A stretch of 10,094 nt of DNA, from contig JALLAZ010001287.1 in assembly GCA_036939755.1 (NCBI GenBank), positions 1 through 10,094 on the forward strand. Direction: 5' to 3'. Shown piece after piece: positions 1-8,552 of the stretch. The notes beneath the pieces are model-generated. The model ran no database searches. It saw nothing but the letters and a program-made list of their open reading frames with translations, and was not told the origin of the DNA. Within the stretch, counting starts at the first letter, position 1. Each line of letters starts with the position of its first letter. The position numbers and the translations under genes were made by a program. The stretch is from Stephanodiscus triporus. Its lineage: Eukaryota > Bacillariophyta > Thalassiosirophyceae > Thalassiosirales > Thalassiosiraceae.

Positions 1-25
1 GCATGGACTAGCGACTAGCTTTTAG

Positions 26-148
26 TGTTGGAGAATATTTAAATTCTCATCCACGAGGAAGGTTTTCCAGTGAGGTTTTCCAGTGAGACAAACAACCTAG
101 ATAGCCATAAATAAGTAATCACCTATTTAACACTATTATTAATAGTCA
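26..148 (+). repeat. Possible 5' LTR of the copia element (unverified)
   Basis: The stretch begins TGTTGG, a common copia LTR start, and can be ended at a CA (147-148). Just inside is an inverted repeat, GAGAAT (31-36) with ATTCTC (43-48). A 13-bp unit, GGTTTTCCAGTGA, occurs twice in tandem at 61-73 and 74-86. The stretch lies directly before the gag leader, where an LTR is expected. There is no second copy in the window to prove that it is an LTR, so both ends are inference. Confidence 0.35.
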
Positions 149-153
149 CTGTT

Positions 154-166
154 TAGCTATCAGATC
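154..166 (+). other. Possible primer-binding site remnant
   Basis: TAGCTATCAGATC contains the core TATCAGA and resembles, with one inserted base and a mismatch or two, the TGGTATCAGAGC primer-binding site that many copia elements use with initiator tRNA-Met. It sits between the putative LTR and the gag start, which is the right place. The spacing from the guessed LTR end is a little long. The match is weak. Confidence 0.25.
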
Positions 167-193
167 TAAAGCAGGTGCTAATATTCAACAAAG

Positions 194-1319
194 ATGGGAA
201 TCCGAGCGGACATCCGAGATGAGCTAAAAAAGGAGAGCGTGACCAAAATCCACGGTCAACCAACGAGCCACGATCTAATGATTCTCGAAAAGGAACTCAT
301 TGCAATCCTTGCAGGTATCCCAATGGCACTGGGAGGCGGAAACTTTGGACATGTGGGAGTCATTATGGAAGCAGCGGCTTACTCAACAATGACCACAGGT
401 ACTGCATTTGTCGACCCAGTCAACCCAGGAGTGTATCCAGCGGGACTTGCAGCAAATGCTGCGGCAACCATTTGTGCATGCGCAGAAGCCAAGCATCAAC
501 CAATTCGAAACATTCAAAGGAGTACGCCAAGGCATGAAGGATCTTATCCTAGAGGCAGTTGACAATGAATATCTCATCGAAATTGAGCATGAGACGTTGG
601 GGTTTCTGAATCAAACACCGAGACAGATGCTCGATCACTTACTTGCCCGAGGAGGTGCACTCGATTTTGCAGATACCAAAGAACTCCTTGCGGAAAGAGA
701 CGGAGAATGGAATGTTAGCGAAAATCCTCAACTTTACTTCAACAGAGTAGAAAAAGCAATGAAAGGATTACTTCGAAATGGCATTACCTCAGATCCAAAT
801 GAAAGGAGAGACATAGCATTGTTTTATCTAAAGGCAACAGGAGAGTTTGATGCAGCAGTGAGAGAATGGGAGGCAAAGCCAGCAGCTACTAAAACATGGG
901 CCAACATAAAAACATTCATTTCGACGGAATATGCCAAAGAAAATAAGCAAAATAAACTTACCGCAAAGCAATTCAAGGCAAATGCGATTGATGAGCAGGC
1001 GGAAGCAACCGAAGAACTCATTGCAGCTTTGACGGAGGCACACACTAAACAGATGGAAACTTTGATTAAGTCGACGACCGAAACTATGAAAGAGATGATG
1101 CTATTGCTTAAGGATAACAAAAATCCTAACAATTCAAACAAGTTAACGGATGAAGAAAAGAAAAAGAAGAGGGAAGAGAAGCGCAAGAAATACAATGACG
1201 CACCAATCTGCAAGCATTGTGGAAAGAAGCATCCGACCAAAGCTGAAGACGACTGTTGGGAGTTAGAGAAGAATAAGGACTCGCGCCCGTCCAACTGGAA
1301 ATCTACAAAGAGCACCTGA
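194..1319 (+). pseudogene. gag: gag (copia capsid/nucleocapsid), frameshifted
   Basis: Gag forms the cytoplasmic virus-like particle and binds element RNA. Translation starts at ATG 194 (MGIRADIRDEL) and runs in that frame to about 491-503. The reading then continues one frame over (multiples of three) with QFETFKGV, FLNQTPRQML, LYFNRVEKAM, REWEAKPAATKTWANI and so on, a typical copia Gag capsid core. The shift falls between AEAKHQ in the first frame and NQFETF in the second, so a single-base indel is likely. Near the C-terminus is a Lys/Glu-rich stretch and then a zinc knuckle, Cys 1209, Cys 1218, His 1230, Cys 1254, spaced C-x2-C-x3-H-x7-C rather than the standard C-x2-C-x4-H-x4-C. The frame closes at TGA 1317-1319, and the same frame is then open straight into pol. 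Confidence 0.85.
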
Positions 1320-4300
1320 AGGTGTGCGGGGACCGAAGTATCAGAGACGTGGCAGCCAGGTGTGATAAAAAGTAAAATTAACACTGATTACACATACCTG
1401 GCTGACACGAACTTTTGGTCCCCACTTGACAACAACGACGACGACGACGACGACGACGAATTCGATTATGACAAAGAGGACGAGATTAACGAAATCAATT
1501 CAATGACAAAAACAAACAAATGGATGAGGCGTATTGCAAGACGACGAGAAAATAAGCTTATCATTGATTCTGGGGCAACATCACACTTCATAACGGAAGA
1601 TCTTAACTTACCGAAGGAGGGAGCATCCAACAAAGAAGTATTTCTTCCGAATAATGCCACATTACGAACGTCATGGCGAACAAAACTCCCTTTTGACACA
1701 CTAACCAACACAGCGAGGGAAGCGGACGTATTACCGGGCCTTAAACGATCCTTACTCAGCGTAAGCAAAATGTCGGACGAAGGATACACGACAATATTTC
1801 ATCCTGGTGAGGAAGGAGTGACGATACACAAAAAAGGAACTTTTAACATTACCACCAGTGAACCGCCGGTACTCAAAGGAGAGAAAGAAAATATGGCAAA
1901 ACTGTGGACAATATCAGCAACAGATAACTCAAAGAAGAGGGAAGAAGTTAACAATGTGTATAGCTTACCGTCGATACCACAGACCATACGATATCTTCAT
2001 GCTGCAGCGGGTTTCCCAGTAAAAGAAACGTGGTTAGATGCAATTAAAGCAGGAAATTATGTCACATGGCCGGGACTTACAACAACGGCGGTAAGAAAAC
2101 ATTTTCCAGATTCCGACGAAACACAACAAGGGCATATGAAGAAGCAAAGACAGGGAGTCAGATCGACGAAGGAAATAATTGGTGGTACTCAAAGTGAAAC
2201 ACTTACCTCAAAGAAGATGCATGATGTTTACATTAAGGTTCATAATGTCACAGAAACCATGTATACTGATCAAACAGGACGGTTTCCAGCCACATCAACG
2301 AGAGGAAATCAATATATAATGGTATTAGTTGAAGTGGATGGCAATTATATTGATGCCGAGCCCATGAAAAATAAAACGGAAGGATCGATGATAAAGACTT
2401 ACCTGATACTCTGGACAAGACTCACAGCATTGGGAACAGTCAGACCAAAAACGCACTTACTCGACAACGAGGCATCATCAGCATTCAAAGCGGAAATTAA
2501 AAAGAATTGTACACTCCAACTTGTTCCACCGGACAACCATAGGAGGAATCTTGCCGAAAGAGCAATCCAAACCTTTAAAAGTCATTTTAAAGCAATCATT
2601 GCTGGAGTGGCAGACAATTTCCCAATGAATCTGTGGGACAGATTATTGCCACAAGCTGTCCTCACACTGAACCTCTTAAGACAATCTAACGTTGCACCGA
2701 CGGTATCAGCGTACCAATATGTTAACGGAGTTTTTGATTACAACAAGATGCCGCTGGCACCAATGGGATGCGCGGTTCAAATACATGAGAATAGTGAAAG
2801 ACGGCGATCATGGGCGGCAAATTCATCTGATGGATGGTATTTACGTACCTCACCTGAGCATTACAGATGCCATGTTATTTATTGCAAGAACACGCGAAGT
2901 GAAAGAATTTCAGATACTGTCCATTTCAAACACAAATATATAACTGAACCAACCTTAACGCCGGAGGATACAATAGTGAAGGCACTTAACGATCTAACAC
3001 TTGCGTTGAAGGAAAGAAGGAATAAGAAAGGGATAGAGGAGTTAGATGCATTACAACGGATCAATGAACTGCTCAACAACATTCCTAATGCAACGACCAC
3101 AACAAAAAGCACCAGAAGAGTTACCTTTGATGAATTGGCGAAACCACCTCAAGAGACGCAACCATCAGCTCCAAGGGTGGATAATGTTGTGCCAACTTCA
3201 AGAAGGGTCGAAACGGTGCCAACTCCAATAGTGGTCGCAGCCATTCCAACTCCAAGGGTGGGCGAAGCAATGCCAACTCCAAGGGTGGTCAACGAGACAC
3301 AAACACCAAGGGTGAGCATAACGCGACCTTCCAAAGTAAGAGCAATGATTGATAAACCAATACTTACTAAAGGGAGGAAACAGAAGACAGTGGTAGCAGA
3401 TTCTCCTGAACGTTTTCGGTTGAAAGAATATTTACGGTCAACTCGCAACACCAGAGCAAGGATAACACAACGACTTCACATGAACTTACGTCGACGCAAC
3501 TCCACTGACACAATTCAGAATATATATGATGCTGACACGGGAGAGTCTCTCAATTACCGCAAATTAATGACTGATCCCAAACACAAAGAAATATGGGCAA
3601 AATCATCAGCCAATGAATTTGGACGGCTAACACAAGGGTTAAAGGACGGCAGAGTCAGAGGAACAAATACAATGAGATATATCACAAAAAATCAAATTCC
3701 ACATGACAGGCGAAAGGACATAACTTACGCACGCTTTGTTTGCGACTATAGGCCCAACAAAGCGGAACCCCATCGAACAAGGCTTACAGTGGGAGGTGAT
3801 CGCATAAATTACCCTGATGATGCGGGCACTCCAACGGCGGACATGACATTATTCAAAATCCATGCGAACAGTATCATCTCGACGCCAGGGGCACGTTGTA
3901 TCATGGCAGATATCAAAGATTTTTACTTGAATACGCCAATGAAGCGACCGGAGTACATGCGAATCAAGATATGCGATATCCCCGAGGAGGTAATCAATGA
4001 ATATAATTTGCATGAGCTCGTGGACAATAACGGATATATATATTGCGAAATTACAAAAGGAATGTACGGCTTACCACAGGCGGGATTGATCGCTCAGGAA
4101 CTTTTAGCCGAGCGTTTGGCCAAACACGGATACCATCAATCGAAAATCGTGCCAGGACTCTGGAAGCATGAATCGAGACCGACGACATTCACGTTGGTGG
4201 TGGACGACTTTGCAATAAAAGTCATGAGTGCTGAAGATGAGAAACATTTACTCGACGTGATTAGAAAAGATTACACAATCACAGTGGACAGGGAAGCAAC

Positions 4301-4540
4301 AAAATATATTGGTCTTACCATTGATTGGGATTACGATGGGGGAAAGGTCCATATACACATGCCGGGATACTTAGACAAGGCGACAAACATGATATACCAA
4401 CCAAAATTCAGAACTCACCTCACCAGCACATTGACGTCAAATACGGTGCCAAGAAGCAATGTGTAGAATAGGAAGTGGAATCCCCCCCCCTATCCAACAA
4501 AGACGCCTCACTTTCTCATGTAGACTCCCATAGTCTTTGA
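1320..4540 (+). pseudogene. pol: pol (protease, integrase, reverse transcriptase), broken and lacking RNase H
   Basis: This is the copia polyprotein, in the same frame as the second part of gag. There is no ATG at its head, so it was probably made as Gag-Pol. Protease: LIIDSGATSHFI, active-site Asp at 1566. Integrase: zinc-binding region about 1995-2165 without the usual cysteines, then catalytic Asp 2268 (DQTG), Asp 2463 (LDNEAS) and Glu 2556 (LAERAIQTFK). A low-complexity linker follows at about 3060-3480, with a 27-bp tandem repeat. RT: first Asp at 3909 (MADIKDFYLNTP) and the YVDD-type box as VVDDF, Asp 4203 and 4206. An acidic run of seven GAC codons lies at 1437-1457. The main frame drifts off at 4402-4408 and stops at 4464-4466. 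The neighbouring frame carries the conserved YGAKKQ motif to a TAG at 4469-4471, and weak pol-like coding (SPPLSNKD) to about 4510. RNase H is absent. Confidence 0.9.
3162..3323 (+). repeat. 27-bp tandem repeat, six units, in the integrase-RT linker
   Basis: Six consecutive 9-residue units with consensus x-P-T-P-R-V-x-x-x can be read in the pol frame: PSAPRVDNV, VPTSRRVET, VPTPIVVAA, IPTPRVGEA, MPTPRVVNE, TQTPRVSIT. At the DNA level the phrase CCAACTCCAAGGGTG recurs with a 27-base period and some divergence. The repeat keeps frame and lies between the integrase C-terminal region and RT, a part of pol that tolerates length change. Confidence 0.85.
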
Positions 4541-4681
4541 AAGGGGGAATTCACCAGAACCTCACATTTTGAGGGAAACATTCATCTTGGAGAGAGCCAT
4601 TTGTATGGCTCGTACACAATACCTACTGGGTTTGTGATTCATATCATGATGGAACCTTTGGTTCCTATGTTATCTCTATGA
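4541..4681. other. Short non-coding stretch with two small hairpins
   Basis: No coding signal is seen. Two perfect small inverted repeats lie here: GAGCCAT (4594-4600) with ATGGCTC (4605-4611) around a 4-base loop, and GGAACC with GGTTCC around TTT (4651-4665). A purine run GAAAGGGGG at 4539-4547 is reminiscent of a retrotransposon polypurine tract, but no LTR follows it. The stretch may be a remnant of the copia 3' end or plain flanking DNA. Confidence 0.4.
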
Positions 4682-4706
4682 GATGGATAATTTTCCTGGT
4701 AGCTAC
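4682..4706 (+). repeat. Left terminal inverted repeat
   Basis: This 25-bp arm is the perfect reverse complement of 5855-5879. It is preceded by ATGA at 4678-4681. Confidence 0.75.
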
Positions 4707-5704
4707 CCCTAGTCTCGGTCAGCGCAACAAATGAGTGTTTACAATACTCGTAACATTAATTCTTGATAATTTTTAGAGTAACTGCTTTCGTACGTAGGAA
4801 TAGTAGTACAGTATCAACTACGATACGATACTCTACACATTCCAACAAACAAACACAACCACCATGGTGGAGCCGGTTGCCGGTCTCTAGCGGCATGGCT
4901 TTTGCTTTTTTCTGGTCCCCCACCACGGCAGCCTCTGCAAAAGGGGTTGACTGAGGGCGGTGTGGCGGCGTTCAACTAAATGATATAAACTGGCTGCGAA
5001 AAAAATATTTACTAAACTCAACGATTTAATTTAGTTTCCTACTATCCTTTGACTTCTACCCCCTACAAAAATGATGTTATCATGCGTCCCCTCACCTCCT
5101 GCTTGTCTTGCCTCCCCTCTGTAGTCCCCTCCATCCCGGCCGCCTGGTTTTTGGTTGGTTGTTGTGTTAAAAATCATCGATAGGGTCCGTCGAAAGCAAC
5201 GATGCATTTTATTTTTTTTATTTTTTTGTCGCTCAATTTGACGCCCCAAATGATTGGATGGTGTACCCCCCTGTGCTCCCCGCCACACATGCCTCCACTG
5301 AAACATCTACCCCATTTGTTGTGTCAATTGACAAAATGGCTGCCACCTAAGGCCAAGGCCCCACATCTCTCTCTATTTTTGATGGGTTGCGTTTCGGCGC
5401 CCCAAACAGGTGAACCAACAGCGGCACCGCCCAACCGCGCGCCTTGCATGGGACCATAGGGAGCGGCGGCGCCATGATTTGGTGGCGCCACTGGCTTACC
5501 CATGGAGGGAGAGGGCTGAAGCCGCTGGAGGGTAGGGCGGGGGGGGCTATTTTTTGCTTGTTCTATTTGTTGTTGATTTGTTTGTGAGTTGTGTGCGCCT
5601 TAGCTACCATACCAGTAGAAAGGTGATACCAGCCAAAGCAAAATGGCCAACGTTTGCACCATTATAACTCAAAAAATATCATGAAACAGCCCAAATCAAA
5701 GTTG

Positions 5705-5741
5705 ATGTACCCAATCATTAGCATCTGAGGATTGGGTACAT
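5705..5741. repeat. 12-bp perfect hairpin inside the TIR element
   Basis: ATGTACCCAATC (5705-5716) pairs perfectly with GATTGGGTACAT (5730-5741) across a 13-base loop. It lies about 140 bp inside the right end of the TIR element. Its function is unknown; it may be an internal structural motif of the element. Confidence 0.55.
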
Positions 5742-5854
5742 GCTTTCACTTTCACCAGGAAACAAAGAATGTTGTCCAAAAACTGGATTTTACCTAGGTA
5801 GAGTATCTAGCTATTTTTTGTTGTTTTTTGACCGAGACTCTGGCTAGATAGGCA

Positions 5855-5879
5855 GTAGCTACCAGGAAAATTATCCATC
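5855..5879 (-). repeat. Right terminal inverted repeat
   Basis: This 25-bp arm is the perfect reverse complement of 4682-4706. It is followed by ATGA at 5880-5883. A secondary block, TGACCGAGACT at 5829-5839, also mirrors the left end. Confidence 0.75.
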
Positions 5880-6954
5880 ATGAGATCTTTTCATTTTTAT
5901 AGCGGTAGTTAGAAAAAGGGAAACCAAAACATCTTTTGTTAGGTAAAGCTAGTGATTGCCATAGTTGCGATAAGAGCAAACTGATTAAAAGGTAGTTAGC
6001 ATTGAGTGGACAGAGAGATTGGATGGTGTATTGGCCTCTTGCCAGAAAAGAGAGGAGGAAAAATGTGTGAAGTTGTTGGCAAAGCGTTGTATCCATTTTT
6101 TGTTTTGTTATGAGTAGTTTTTGGTCAAGCCTTTTGCAATGGTTGTGTTTTGCACAGTCACTCTTGCTCTTGCTCTAGCTTTTGTCTTGTTCTGTGTATC
6201 AGTAGCCTCCAAATTGAATGTGTATGGTATTTGTTTCTAGTGGTTAGCGTTCCATTTTAGATTGCTTTGACAAATACAGGGGGTTTGGTTGAGCATGTCT
6301 GCGCAATTTGACAGAGCTGGAGTTATGATCTTATATAGATACTTCATTCCATCTACACGGTGGAGTTTTGAAATCTTTAATGGGAACCCCTGCATATGAG
6401 AGCTTGATCTTGTTTTCTGCTACCATAAAGTGGTGACGGACTTACCATTTGTTTGTTTGGAGCGGTTCAGTTAAGAAACAAACTGTTCTATCTAATTCAT
6501 CTCTCAAGGGATGTAGGGCAGAAAACAGAAAGGCAGCAAGGAACAGATGAGATGTTTAATACTTACAATATCTACCATACGAATCAATTTTATACTTGTT
6601 GCATTTTTTGAGTCCCTAACATTTAGATTCCATGCTGAATGAAGCCTCTACTTCATCTATTCGAAGTGCAGCAGAAGGTATCCTAACCCCCAATTTGTAG
6701 CTTTCATGCACGGAATCAATGCAACCTAGCTTGAAAGTTTTTTGTCATTTTGAGGCAGAATGACACCTTACAATCCCGTGATCGGGGTTGAGACAAGACA
6801 TGCCCGTATTGTGACAAATATCGGATGCAGTGGCTTCAATCATTTTACTTCCGAAAACTTAGGAGAAATATATATCCATCGCATGATATTGCATAACAAT
6901 TTACCACACCGAGTCTTCAATTGCGTGCTCGGGTTGTTTATATTATCCCGTTTT
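5880..6954. other. AT-rich intergenic region without a supported gene
   Basis: Both strands were read for coding or RNA genes. Reading frames are short, carry no recognisable domain, and are broken by many stops. No tRNA-like T-loop motif was seen. The region is T-rich and separates the mobile elements from the thioredoxin gene; its right end must include the 3' UTR of that gene. It may hold old, degraded repeats that cannot be recognised by eye. Confidence 0.5.
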
Positions 6955-8079
6955 TCACCGTCCGACGAAGTTTATCCGACGGCTCTCAGGCCTGCTCCCA
7001 AACGCGTCGTACATCTTGTACGGGAGGTCGTCGTGACAGACGGTCGTAGTTGGCATCGTCGTCGTCGTCGTCGTCCTCGTCGTCGTCGTCGTCATTTTCA
7101 TCGCGGCAGCTGTTCCTCCTCCATCCATCGCGACTCCGCCGCCGCAATCCCCCCCCCGACGCTCGTCGAGCAACGCGTCGATGTCCGCCCTTAGGACGTT
7201 CCTGCTCACCGGCCCGACGAGGGCCGTTTCCACATCGCCGTTCCCGTCAACGAGGGCGAGGTGTGGTATGGCATCGACTCCGAAGAGCTGTATCAACGGC
7301 CAATTCTCGCGTACGTCGGCGTCGACCAAGACGAAGTTGACCCGATCGGAGTACTCGCGCTCGATCGCACGCAGCGTGGGAGCGGACACGCGACAGTTCG
7401 CACACCACGGCGCCCAGAAGTCGATCACGGTCGGCTTGCCGTTTTTCCCGATGACGGATAGGGGTGCCGATTTCCCCTCCATGGCGAGCAGGATCTGCAC
7501 GGCGGTGGTCGGATGCGCGAATTGATACGCGTAGTTGATGATCGCGAATGCGAACGAGGACACGGCCACGGCGACGTTCCTGCTTCGACTCTTCCTCAAT
7601 ATTTCCAACTCGTCGATCACCTCATGTCGTTTTTGTTGTTGTTGCTGCTGCTGTGTTTGTAGCAGTTGTTGTTGCTCTTTATCGACAAGGCGCGGGACAA
7701 ACGGGACGGAGTCGCCGAAGTCGGCGGTGGAGTCCGACGACGACGACGACGACGATGGCATTGTCGTCATCGGCGTTTCCGACGCCGATGACGACGACGA
7801 CGATGGACTCCCCAATTCCTCCGTCGCGGAATCCTCGGTCGTCGAGGATGACATATTACGTACGACGGATTCGAAAGGAGAAGTCGATTGGGGAGGATGT
7901 CCCGCGCGGCGAGTCGTCGTTGTCGTTGTCGTCGTCGTAAAAAGTCGTCGCGATTGGAATGCGAAGGAGGACGATCCTCCGGACAGGAGGAGGGGAGGGA
8001 TGAGGATGGATAACGACAAAAATAATTGACGAGGGCACGACGATGAGGGAGGACGGATTCTTGTGGAGGGCGGCGACAT
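6955..8079 (-). CDS. HCF164: Plastid membrane-anchored thioredoxin-like protein, HCF164/TxlA type
   Basis: Likely a thiol-disulfide oxidoreductase of the thylakoid; plant HCF164 is needed for cytochrome b6f assembly. Numbered from the ATG at 8077-8079 (374 residues), a signal peptide core LFLSLSILIPPLLL (19-32) is followed by SSS-FAF with Phe39, matching the diatom plastid cleavage motif. A Thr run (48-56), Ser runs and a Gln run (about 143-149) form a long low-complexity spacer. A membrane segment, VAVAVSSFAFAIINYAYQF, spans 169-187. The thioredoxin domain has WCANC with Cys226 and Cys229, and cis-Pro272 in FGVDAIPH. After a Thr-rich insert, the tail LPYKMYDAFGSRPESRR recalls the plant HCF164 C-terminus. 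The frame extends upstream to an ATG at 8166, but that start would put 29 basic or polar residues before the signal peptide; the 8079 start also has A at -3. HCF164 is inferred from the WC-x2-C context and the membrane anchor. No intron is seen. Confidence 0.82.
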   Translation of the reverse strand: MSPPSTRIRPPSSSCPRQLFLSLSILIPPLLLSGGSSSFAFQSRRLFTTTTTTTTTRRAGHPPQSTSPFESVVRNMSSSTTEDSATEELGSPSSSSSSASETPMTTMPSSSSSSSDSTADFGDSVPFVPRLVDKEQQQLLQTQQQQQQQKRHEVIDELEILRKSRSRNVAVAVSSFAFAIINYAYQFAHPTTAVQILLAMEGKSAPLSVIGKNGKPTVIDFWAPWCANCRVSAPTLRAIEREYSDRVNFVLVDADVRENWPLIQLFGVDAIPHLALVDGNGDVETALVGPVSRNVLRADIDALLDERRGGDCGGGVAMDGGGTAAAMKMTTTTTRTTTTTTMPTTTVCHDDLPYKMYDAFGSRPESRRINFVGR

Positions 8080-8389
8080 CGTGGAAGTAATGAGGGGGGA
8101 CGTACTGGTTGGATTCTTAGCTCTTCCCTGAGACTGATATTGCGGTCGGCCCTCTCTCTTCCGCATTTTCCCTCGGGGGGCCCGCTTTATTTTGGGGGCC
8201 AAACAACATAACTATCTTCTGTCGAGGGAATCAGTACCATAGAGACGTATGTACCAATTCGAACGATGTGGTTTTGGGGGGCTGAAGTACCGAAAAACAC
8301 AACCAACAACAACAACCGCCCTGCGCCGATCCGCCAACACCCGCCAGGGTCGGTCGTCGATTGCCATATCATAGCCATTGTGCGACGCT

Positions 8390-8401
8390 CCCCCCCCCCC
8401 C
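8390..8401. repeat. C12 homopolymer
   Basis: Twelve consecutive C lie in the divergent intergenic region. This is a shorter companion of the long C run downstream. Confidence 0.9.
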
Positions 8402-8508
8402 AACACACACCAACTCACGCCTCAGATCGCAGGAGTACATTAGTCAGGCAAGACTGAGAGCGACGTCTCGCCGCCTACTCCGACCGTCGGGATAAATAAT
8501 AATTACCG

Positions 8509-8550
<42 letters not shown>
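8509..8550. repeat. C42 homopolymer tract
   Basis: The sequence shows 42 consecutive C, followed closely by further C runs. It lies about 120 bases before the ARL1 start codon. On the other strand it is poly-G and could form quadruplex structure. The exact length is likely to be unreliable in assembly and variable in populations. Confidence 0.85.

Positions 8551-8552
<2 letters not shown>

Larger units (their letters stand above)
26..4540 (+). mobile_element. Decayed Ty1/copia-type LTR retrotransposon (CoDi-like), 3'-truncated
   Basis: The domain order is gag with a zinc knuckle, aspartic protease, integrase, then reverse transcriptase. Integrase before RT is diagnostic of the Ty1/copia (Pseudoviridae-like) group as opposed to Ty3/gypsy. 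The gag and integrase wording resembles, from memory, the copia families of diatoms. Three lesions are visible: a frameshift in gag near 491-503, a TGA at 1317-1319, and a frameshift in RT near 4402-4408. RNase H is missing and no second LTR copy is seen downstream, so the element is a dead fragment or has lost its 3' end by deletion. The left boundary at 26 is only a guess based on a TGTTGG start, and the right boundary is where recognisable pol coding fades (about 4510-4540). Confidence 0.9.
4682..5879. mobile_element. Putative non-autonomous DNA transposon with terminal inverted repeats
   Basis: The two ends are a perfect 25-bp inverted repeat: 4682-4706, beginning GATGGATAATTTTCC, and 5855-5879, its reverse complement. 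A second matching block, AGTCTCGGTCA at 4711-4721 and its complement at 5829-5839, extends the similarity after an indel of about 11 bases. The repeat pair is directly flanked by ATGA on both sides (4678-4681 and 5880-5883), a candidate 4-bp target-site duplication. The 1198-bp interior has no ORF resembling a transposase. It mixes a GC-rich part (about 5060-5540) with T-rich runs (5206-5228). The superfamily cannot be assigned from TIR and TSD alone. The element would depend on a transposase made elsewhere. Confidence 0.65.

Noticed and set aside
824..1384. 186-codon - strand open frame across gag
   Set aside because: It lies opposite well-recognised Gag coding and is rich in Ser, Leu and Phe as expected for the complement of Lys/Glu codons; no independent support.
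4539..4547. GAAAGGGGG as a functional polypurine tract with a 3' LTR following
   Set aside because: The sequence after it does not resemble the putative 5' LTR (26-148), so a 3' LTR cannot be supported.
4859..4870. 12-bp palindrome CCACCATGGTGG
   Set aside because: A lone short palindrome with no partner or context; probably chance in GC-rich DNA.
5202..5459. 85-codon + strand open frame inside the TIR element
   Set aside because: Pro/His-rich with no transposase-like motif, and it lies in a GC-rich non-coding-looking stretch.
5252..6030. 14-mer GATTGGATGGTGTA occurring at 5252-5265 and 6017-6030
   Set aside because: Similarity does not extend beyond the 14-mer on either side; a single match of this size in 10 kb can occur by chance.
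5880..6954. Possible continuation of copia RNase H beyond the TIR element
   Set aside because: I looked for RNase H coding on the + strand after 5880 in case the TIR element had inserted into pol; none was recognisable.
7050..8029. Several + strand open frames (up to 164 codons) opposite the thioredoxin gene
   Set aside because: They are antisense shadows of a GC-rich, triplet-repeat coding region, with compositions dominated by Ser, Cys, Arg or Asp runs and no domain.
8166..8202. Longer N-terminus for the thioredoxin-like protein
   Set aside because: The frame is open to 8202, but the codon there is TTG, not ATG. The ATG at 8166 would place a basic, polar stretch before the signal peptide; the ATG at 8079 gives a normal plastid presequence.
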